Source: Populus alba (Eukaryota; Streptophyta; Magnoliopsida; Malpighiales; Salicaceae). Taken from it: a stretch of DNA of 64,000 nt. A program made the position numbers and the translations under genes. Below the pieces are notes generated by a model. The model ran no database searches. It saw nothing but the letters and a program-made list of their open reading frames with translations, and was not told the origin of the DNA. The stretch is taken from NCBI RefSeq assembly GCF_005239225.2, contig NC_133295.1:1302001-1366000 (forward strand). Reading direction: 5' to 3'. Every line of letters starts with the position of its first letter. Position 1 is the first letter of the stretch. Shown here piece after piece: positions 56,466-64,000 of the stretch.

Positions 56466-57713
56466 ATAAAAATATACAAATGCAGCATATTGATAAACCA
56501 TTAAACCGAGCATAAATTCTAAAGCCTCTATCCCAATTAATTACATTTTCAACATGAGATCATGGCCATATTCAAAGTGTTTAGAGGAGAGGCTTGATTG
56601 TTACGAAGCAGTTTAAATCTTCTACAGAGCAATTGCAACCAGAAGGTTTCATAATTGAAAAGTTGGTTTTCGAATCCAAATTTCATCAGGCATAGAAAGA
56701 ACTAATATCTATATTTTCCAGTTATAGCAATCATATCGGTTCAAGGCCAAGTCTTTAAATTTAATTCCTTCCAACTATGAACCCCTCCCAGTCAGTCACG
56801 CAAGAGGCTAATACTGAACATAGCAGCCATCAGCGTTCACATAGTATCATTTTCAAAAAAGGTGGACTCACATAAATGGAACTAATCATGTGCCATTAGT
56901 TTATGATATAGCAGAGACTCAAATCCACTCCATATGATGGATATTTTCATATATTCAGTTGACATTAGAAACTGAGTATTTGTTGCTTGGTAGCAGCCAA
57001 CAAAGTATAGACAGCCTAGAAAACAAATGGCAAGTTTGAAGACACCAGGAAATATTATAATGCACTTTATATTCCATCATCTGGAGAATGTTGAAAGGCA
57101 TGATGAAGACCAGTACATGAGGTTTTGATGATCTTCAAGTTTTTTTTTTTTTTTATTTATGAAAAAAGTCTTTTTTGTTTTGTTTTGGAAAACTAAACTT
57201 ATTGTCTGAGATTAAGTTGTTCATGAAGGGACAAATTCAAAATCCAATACCCATATTATCATTCATGAACTTGAATTTCTAATAACTCAATTAACAAAAC
57301 ATACATAGAATCATAACTCTAAGATGAGAAAAAAATTCTTTCCAGAAGAATAGAATTCTTTCTACTAAGAAGTTAATTTATACATTAAAGTGGTGGTGAA
57401 ACTATATTATATTATAATGATGGATTCATGAGCTCATGTAAATCGACTTGATCTAAGCTTTTTAGGAGTGCGAACATTGCCTTCCAAATAAAATCCACCG
57501 AGTTGTTTCTAAATTTGTAATCAAAGGATTTATTCTCAAATTGGGATTCCAAAGAAAAGGCAAAGATAGACGTTCTGTTCACTCTTCAAGGATTTACAAT
57601 GCATCCTTAATAAAACCATTGAGTTGTTTCTAAACTTTTAATCAAAGGATTTATTCTCAAATTAATTTAGATCCTAACGAAATGCAGAGATCTATGTACA
57701 TTGTGTTCATTCT
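56466..57713. other. Non-coding spacer
   Basis: 56640-56690 matches 20280-20330 and 57057-57125 matches 22245-22320, so duplicon sequence reaches to about 57.1 kb. After that there is unique sequence with a small direct repeat (CTAAATTTGTAATCAAAGGA near 57508 and CTAAACTTTTAATCAAAGGA near 57632). No gene is seen. Confidence 0.55.
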
Positions 57714-60444
57714 TCAAGGATTTACAACATCCTTGACAGAACCAGATTCTTTGTCTTCATTAGTGGTAGTAAGAGGAGAAGCTGGCTTCACTGAATCCAT
57801 TGGCTGAACCTTTGTAGATTCTAATGTCGAGGCAGCTTCTCCAGCTTCTATGTTCGACTTGGGCATGTTTTTCATCTCCTTGGTTTTTCCCAGCAAAAAG
57901 GAGTACAAACCGATTATTATCAAAACCATGCCCAGCAATCTGCAATCATAATAATTTCCATTTAATTAGCAATAAAATGTGAGGATGGATTTTGGAAACA
58001 ATAAATTAATTGTTAAAAAAGAAAGAAAGGAAAGAACATACTGGCCAGCAGTGATTTCCGCACCAATTATGAGAGATTCCAAAACTGCCACAAAAATTAG
58101 TGTCAACGGGTTGAACATAGGAGGATAAGAAGGGCCTCTTCTAACAACAGCCCAACTAATCAAGCAAAATGTTGCAGCTGAGGCTAAGGATCCCTGCAAA
58201 GATTAAATCCCATGTGTTAACTTGTGAGAAACATCATTGACGATACATGTCCATATCCATAATTATAATATGACTGGTTCCTTGACAGATACGCTATCCC
58301 ACCTGTAACTAGCTTAGAACTCTGTGATGGGTTAGTCTTGTAAAAATATTTATCGAGGAGAGACTTGATACCTTGAGATTATAAGTACTTTCCTAGTGGA
58401 ACATCAGATATCATCTTCATAATTACTTATCTCCAAGAATTAATTTCTGGGTATAGACTTACTGAGTAGATGATGGTAAGTAGCTGCAGATTCCACTCTA
58501 TCTTCCAAGCAGCGTTACTTCTATCAATACATAGACCTATTGCTGCTGATTGGATGGAAGCCAAGATACAAGTGATCATGGTTGTATGCTATTTGAATGG
58601 GAAAACCTTGAGCAATTTGGCCTATCAAAGACACAAGCAAGCAGCGCTCTGAATCACTTAGCCATTCAAAATGACTTGATCATGGCTGATTAAGGATAGA
58701 TATTGAAAGTGCTAATAATACATTGGTACAAACCTGCAATATATACCATGAAGAATAAGACAAGCAACTGCCTATGAGCAAGATCGTACCACGAGTCTTA
58801 TGAAGCACAGATGACTTGACTTGAACATGATGTTGAAGAGTTTTATGAATAAGGTGGAATGTTTCTCCCTTGTAAAGACAAGCTATCATAGCTCCTGAAA
58901 CGCATAATATGGCTCCTGATATCTTGATTTTCCCCGCTCGAGTACCCAGTCCTAATTTCTCAAGTCTAACCACTTGGTTAGTTTTAATTTTCGGATTTAT
59001 ATAAAGCTATCAAAATGTATGATACATGTATTTGAATCTATGTAGTGAATTTGGGATTAAAATAAATCAAAGTACCTCAAGATGATGGAGAAAACAAAGG
59101 TTACTATAGGGACCAAGTTGAGGAAGTTGACAGCATATGTAGCTGAGGTATCTTTGAGACCGTAATAGAACAATCCCATAGCAAACAATATCCTGCGTCA
59201 TATGCTTACATTTGTGTTATATATATCTTCTTACAACTTAGACACGTATGATGCATCTTCTTCCATTTGTATATATCAAGATTTGAATCGCCAATCTTGA
59301 GTCACAAGATACAATTTCAAAATTTTAATTAATTCATGAATTTGCTTGAAGTATAAAAAGTAATTGAATCGAGTCATTTGCATATTTTTTGTAGTTGTTT
59401 AATCACATTAAAAAGGGGCCAAATTTTAAATCAATTCTAATTCTTACAATACCTTTTAAGATGTGTTAAGAAAGGTTAAATAAATATTATTTTTATATGA
59501 TTTTATACATCAAATACTACAAATAAAGGTTCAATAAACATTCATATATCACTAATTTTACTCACGATATCAGCATTCTTTTGAAAATAGCATTAAATAA
59601 AATACTTTGTTAACACTATATATTCTACCTAAGTCAAGACAACAAGACTAGGTTGTTTAGTCTGAAATGCATGCAATTAATTGTGATTCAATTGCAGTCA
59701 TACGCATTTAAATGATGACTCCACAAATGGTAAAATAATTAACATTAATGAGGAAATAATAAATGTGATGCAATGTGAATTTTTTTCCCCGTAGTATAAT
59801 TAAAGTAATATGCAAGAAATATAAGAAAAAATTTCAAGAAAAAAAATATTTTCTTAATTGTATAATAAAACACACAAATGCCAGTAAATGATATTGTTGT
59901 ATGATATAAAAATCTCTTTTTTTTTTTCTGTGTTTAATTCCTTATTCTCTTGATAATTTGTTAAATCAATCGTTTTCCTTTTAAACGGGCTATGTTTTTC
60001 TCTTTTGAAATTTATTGATTAATTCAAATATGATTAGATTTAGTTCTATCCAGTCCAATAAGTGTGAATTTAAATTAATTTGAATGCGATATCATTCAAA
60101 ACACAGCAAAAATGTTCATACTAGAAAGGAAAATTACTTACCCACACAAGGAATTAACAAAAAGCCAGAAAAAAACAGACCAGTTCATCTTACTTTTGAT
60201 CATGCCTCTGCAACCACAGCAGTAATAAAAAGAAACTGAGAAAAACGGTGTCAAAGACAGAGACGAAATTGATTGATGACAAGATGACATACCTTTCAAA
60301 GTAGAAAGCAAAGGGAGCCATGCAAACGGCAGCAACTATATGCCTATAGGTCATAAGTGCAAGCACAAATGTTCCATTATTCAATATGATTTTGGAAAGC
60401 AATTGCATTCCTGTTGCCATCACTTGAACCATCAACATGCCCAT
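57714..60444 (-). pseudogene. WAT1-related (MtN21/EamA) transporter, in-frame stop in exon 5
   Basis: Seven exons on the minus strand join in frame with GT-AG borders: 60444-60293, 60207-60142, 59192-59076, 58965-58734, 58621-58463, 58193-58042 and 57939-57714 (1104 nt, 367 codons plus stop). The protein is a ten-helix EamA-type transporter of the plant WAT1/UMAMIT family. Motifs seen: TYRHIVAAVCMAPFAFYFER, FYYGLKDTSATYAVNFLNLV, LISWAVVRRGPSYPPMFNPL and GMVLIIIGLYSFLLGK, with a hydrophilic tail. WAT1 proteins move auxin or amino acids; the substrate here is unknown. Codon 200 is TAG (58589-58591) after KVFPFK, where relatives have Tyr or another residue. All splice sites look good, so it is either a recent pseudogene, a null allele or a base error. 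I used the first ATG in frame. Confidence 0.82.
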
Positions 60445-60820
60445 CACTGCTTGTGATGAGACAATACATTTCTTTACCCTCCCTCCATCTATTCTCTAGC
60501 TCTGCCTCTGCCTCTCCTCTCTTTGTTAGATTTAGAGTAGAGAGGATTGGTTAAATCCCTTTTGTTTTTGTTTTAGATTCTATATATGTGGAACTGTTTT
60601 TATTTTTTTTGCATCAAATCCTTTTGAGATGGTGAAGGAAAAAAAGAAGGCTAAATAAAGGGCTTGATTAATTGCATTAGGGCATTATAAGGAAAGCTGG
60701 TGAAGAGGGCTGAGAAAACATGACATGTACAGGTGCCGGCGGAAGTCATAAAACTATCTGCCCGTGGAAGATGGTCACCGTGGCATCCACGCATGTTGGC
60801 TGGCCTTGTTTTTTGGCTAA
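60445..60820. other. Upstream region of the WAT1-related gene
   Basis: Holds CT-rich sequence (60478-60530) that would be the 5'UTR or promoter on the minus strand. No TATA box was assigned with confidence. Confidence 0.4.
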
Positions 60821-60824
60821 TTAA

Positions 60825-61050
60825 GCTAGGGAAAGTGTTTTAGTTTAACTAGCTTACCATCACTAATAAAATTATTATTTTTGTAAATCACACTAAACAA
60901 ATGACGGCATCACACAGTAGTAGACCGAAAAATCGAGTGCTTCATGGTTCTTGCATTGTATATATAGCTAGGGAAAGTGTTTTAGTTTTACTAGGCTTCT
61001 ATCATTAATAAAATTATTTTTTTTTTTCCATCATACTAAAAAAATGAAGG
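60825..61050. repeat. Short direct repeat (two copies of about 80 bp)
   Basis: GCTAGGGAAAGTGTTTTAGT starts near 60827 and near 60969, each followed by ACTAGCTT or ACTAGGCTT, ATCA(C/T)TAATAAAATTATT and CACTAAA or TACTAAA. The spacing is 142 bp. Confidence 0.85.
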
Positions 61051-61728
61051 ACATAGCTACCCATTAAAAAAAAAAAAAAATGAAGGAACTAGATATCGAA
61101 TTGAAAAAATCTATATACAATAGGCAGATTCCTGAGTTGCTCTTTACCCCAGCAGCAGTGCCAACGCTGCTCCTTTCAAGTGAAGGTAATGAATTTTTAG
61201 GCTGCAAAATCAGCAACATCAAATTTGGAGACAAGCAAAGAAAAGCCAAGATGGTTGGTTACTTGTATCAGTATTGTTCTTCAATCTAACTGAAGAACAC
61301 CAGCCACACAAGATCTTCATCGTTGACCTTTCCCTTCTCCGCAGCGTTGAATAACAGAGTATCAACTTCTCTTCTTTAAATACACTTCCAGATTGCTCCC
61401 ACATCACAAATACAAACAATAGCCACATTGCTTTCCTTACTTCAAAAGCAATTGAAAAAGGTCACTTTGCTTCAAACAGCTTAGTGAGTTAACCTGCAGC
61501 AGTGATTGGGTCATAGATCCAAGAAATACTAAATGCCTTCATCTATTATTGCTTGCAGTCAAGTGAAGAGACCGAAGGATGCTTTCTGTTTGACGGATAG
61601 CAGCGGCAAGTTGTAGTAGAATAAAATAAAGATGGAGAATAAAGGGAGTAGGCCGATTTTTTCAATCATTCTCTACCAAAACAGAGGAGGATGACTGGAA
61701 TGATGCATGGGAATCGACATTGCTGTAG
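61051..61728. other. Unassigned sequence
   Basis: Short frames on both strands. The minus strand near 61375-61290 reads VDTLLFNAAEKGKVNDED, vaguely like an ankyrin-repeat start, but it is too short to assign. No supported gene. Confidence 0.3.
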
Positions 61729-62055
61729 GTGGATCTGATGGTTAAGAACAGAGCTTCATGGGAAACGGATGTGAATTTTTCTTCATCCACGGGGATGGAG
61801 AACGCTGAGACCAAGGCTTTTGTAGAGGAAATGATTGATAAGTGGATCGAGCGGCGGAAAATCCAGCCACAGCCACAAGGTGATAGAAATAAAAATGGAG
61901 GTGATTCACTTTATAGTTTGCAGATTATGGAAAAGGATTACAAATTGAAGAAGCAAAGAATTTATCGTGGATGATGGACCATGGAGATTGAGAAGCAGCA
62001 GGAGGAGGCTATGAATGCTATGTTGGAGAATTCTTCTCCTGATGAGAACGATTGA
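61729..62055 (+). pseudogene. Unidentified coding remnant
   Basis: An 81-codon frame (61729-61974) has charged, helix-like sequence (NAETKAFVEEMIDKWIERRK, EKDYKLKKQRIYRG). After its stop, another frame continues with MEIEKQQEEAMNAMLENSSP and ends at a TGA near 62055. Composition and continuity suggest the end of a real protein broken by a frame change. I do not recognise the family. The sequence that follows repeats AATAAAAATGGAGGTGATTC (near 61887 and 62093), which may reflect a local duplication. Confidence 0.35.
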
Positions 62056-62434
62056 AGCAATAAAAATAGCATTATGAATGGAGGTGATTCATAATAAAAA
62101 TGGAGGTGATTCACTTTATCATTATGAAGCAATAATGCTACCTTTCTTCTACATTAAAGAATCCAACAAAGCTCCCTAAAAGCTGTTTTGAATTTGTATG
62201 GACTAAGAATTCAGGTGCGTTTTGTTTGTGGTCAGTGTGATACAATGTTTTCTGCTAGCTTATTCAGGTAGTCTCATGATATAGGTCCTCTATGAAGTGT
62301 AAAAAATTAGAAGATAAATAACGAAGCAATGAATATACTATCCAGCCTAGTCATCATGTCTTTCGACTCTTTCCAGTTAAACTAGCAATTTTCTTTGACT
62401 ACTTGCAGATAGCTAGCTTTATCAAGACTCGCAT
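62056..62434. other. Spacer
   Basis: Contains a duplicated AAAATGGAGGTGATTCACTT segment and otherwise nothing recognisable. Confidence 0.4.
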
Positions 62435-64000
62435 TGTAACGTTTTGAATTAATGAGTTGGAAAATACAATAAAGCTCTTGAAGGTTTAAAAGTTAGAATA
62501 AATGAATAAGGGGTATAGTGGTAATTCAACAAAACTTGATAAATATAAATAGAAAATAAGAAAAAGAAAAAGAAAAAGAAAAAAAAAGAGAGAGATCAGA
62601 AATTTAGAGAGCAAATCGGCAGGAGATAAAGGGAGGAAGAAGAAGAAGAAGAGAAAAGAGGGAAATTATAAGGGAAATAGAAAGGAGTTGAAGGAAATAA
62701 GTTTAAAGGTAAGATTATGTATAAATATGTGTTAATTAAGCTTTAATTTCGGTTTTAATAAATGTTAGGGTTATGAAGTTTGTGTTTTGGGTTTGATTGA
62801 TGATTTAATTTGAATGTTATAGAGTTAATTGTTGTGGATATTTGATTATTTGGATGATTTTGAGAGATTGAATTGAAAGATGATGATTTTGAGTTATGGT
62901 TTTGTTTGAATGGTGAATTTGTGTTAGAAATTTGGAGAGAACAGTGGGGTTTCTGTTAAAATTCTGGGTTGGAGGTTGAAGATGAAGAAAATTCAATTTG
63001 GTCCCTCAATTTGCGAAAATTACATTTTAGTCCCCCAAACTTTGGAAAATTGAAAATTGGTCCCTGGAGCATATTCCGAGATTCTGAACAGAATAACATA
63101 TGAATTATGGGCAGAATTACTGTATAGTTATGAAATTTTAAAACTTTCAATTTGGTCCTCCAATTTGACAAAAATTACCATTTGACCCTAAAAATTTGGT
63201 AAAATTCCAAAATGGTCCCTGGAGCATAATGAGATATTCTGGACAGAACTGAGGATTAATTATGGTCAGAATTTCAGTATATTCATGGATTTATGACAAA
63301 TTTTAGTTTGGTCCTCCATTTGACAAAAAATACAATTTGACCCTAAAAATTTGGAAAAATTCCAGAATGGTCCTTGGAGCATAATTAGAGGTTCTGGACA
63401 GAAATGAGGATGAATTATGGACATAATTCCACTATAGTCATGAATTTATGATATGTTTAGTTTGGTCCTCCAATTAGACGAAAATTACAATTTGGCCCTA
63501 AAAATATGATAAATTCCAGATTAATCCCTAGCTGTAATATTAGCTTTTGCAGATTAGTTTGATGAATAATTAAGGGTTATTTAGTAAATTATTATCAAGT
63601 CTTATTATTTGTTTTATTATGGATTAGATTTAGAGAAAACTGTTAATTTTTAGGTTTTTAGGAAAATAACTAGTTTAATCTAAAAACATACAGGGTTACG
63701 GAATATACACTTAGATAAGTGCATTAAATAGGTTATATATTCTTTCGAGTCATTTTTGAATATGTCTCATTTGTATTCAGATAATCCTGATATTCTACCG
63801 ACAGGACGTCAGTAGGATTTTCTTCGGTGTCTGCTTTTGGCTTCTGTTTGCTTTTGAGTCAGGTGAATGGATAATTTTCCATATGCATGAGAAATATTAT
63901 AAATATTTGAGTTATTAATATGAATTGGATCATGCTTCTTGATAATATATATGTTGACTATAATCCTTGTTATGATAAAGCATGATCATTTGTTGAATCT
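62435..64000. mobile_element. Partial LTR of the TGTAATG family, runs off the window
   Basis: Begins TGTAACGTTTTGAATTAATG and follows the solo LTR at 53317 throughout (AGAAGAAGA tract, GGGGTTTCTGTTAAAATTCTGG, TTTGGTCC repeats, CCGACAGGACGTCAGTAGGA). It reaches the equivalent of about 54700 at the window end. Whether it is a solo LTR or part of a full element cannot be seen. Confidence 0.88.
62993..63535. repeat. TTTGGTCC repeat units (about 4)
   Basis: Units of about 155 bp at roughly 62993, 63148, 63302 and 63455, the last partial. One more unit than in the solo LTR at 53317. Confidence 0.85.

Noticed and set aside
57714..57939. Separate small gene
   Set aside because: It is the last exon of the WAT1-related gene; it has an acceptor site and joins in frame.
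61219..61428. Ankyrin-repeat gene on the minus strand
   Set aside because: Only about 18 residues look vaguely suitable, and in a different frame from the longest ORF; not enough to support a gene.

Overview
This is AT-rich plant nuclear DNA from a dicot. The evidence is plant Ty3/gypsy elements primed by initiator tRNA-Met, a plant LINE with a terminal RNase H, Cf-9-type receptor-like protein (RLP) genes, and an intron-bearing WAT1/MtN21 transporter gene. The gene styles suggest a woody eudicot such as a Salicaceae member, but that is inference. A run of exactly 500 N (7193-7692) is an assembly gap.

Layout. 1-10136 is nested, decayed LTR-retrotransposon material on the minus strand: a scrambled gypsy element (gag, zinc knuckle, protease, RNase H, broken integrase, displaced and duplicated RT), three related LTR pieces starting TGAT, and an unrelated 466-bp LTR with its own primer site. 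10137-14400 is non-coding duplicon sequence leading into a large intact RLP gene (14482-18081, 1199 aa). 18850-22600 holds pieces: an MSP1/ATAD1-like AAA-ATPase pseudogene on the minus strand, a 515-bp solo LTR with a target duplication, an RLP 3' end and an RLP 5' end. 22600-28400 is duplicated AT-rich spacer. 28404-41956 is a large non-coding LTR element with 2.1-kb LTRs, rearranged so that three LTR copies and a duplicated 1.3-kb host flank are present; its interior carries minisatellites with a conserved small hairpin. 42238-44722 is a 5'-truncated LINE with a 13-bp target duplication. 46080-50847 is a second RLP copy with its upstream region (910 aa). 51500-56470 holds more AAA-ATPase fragments, a 2152-bp solo LTR and an RLP start fragment. 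57714-60444 is a seven-exon WAT1-related gene on the minus strand with an in-frame stop. The window ends inside a second copy of the 2.1-kb LTR family.

How it fits together. The window is a disease-resistance-type RLP cluster built by repeated duplication of one block (upstream spacer, RLP, 3'UTR intron, convergent AAA-ATPase fragment). Two copies keep full reading frames, three are fragments, and retroelements have inserted into several block copies. Sequence diversity between the intact RLPs lies mainly in LRR copy number, through 303-bp and 72-bp in-frame repeats.
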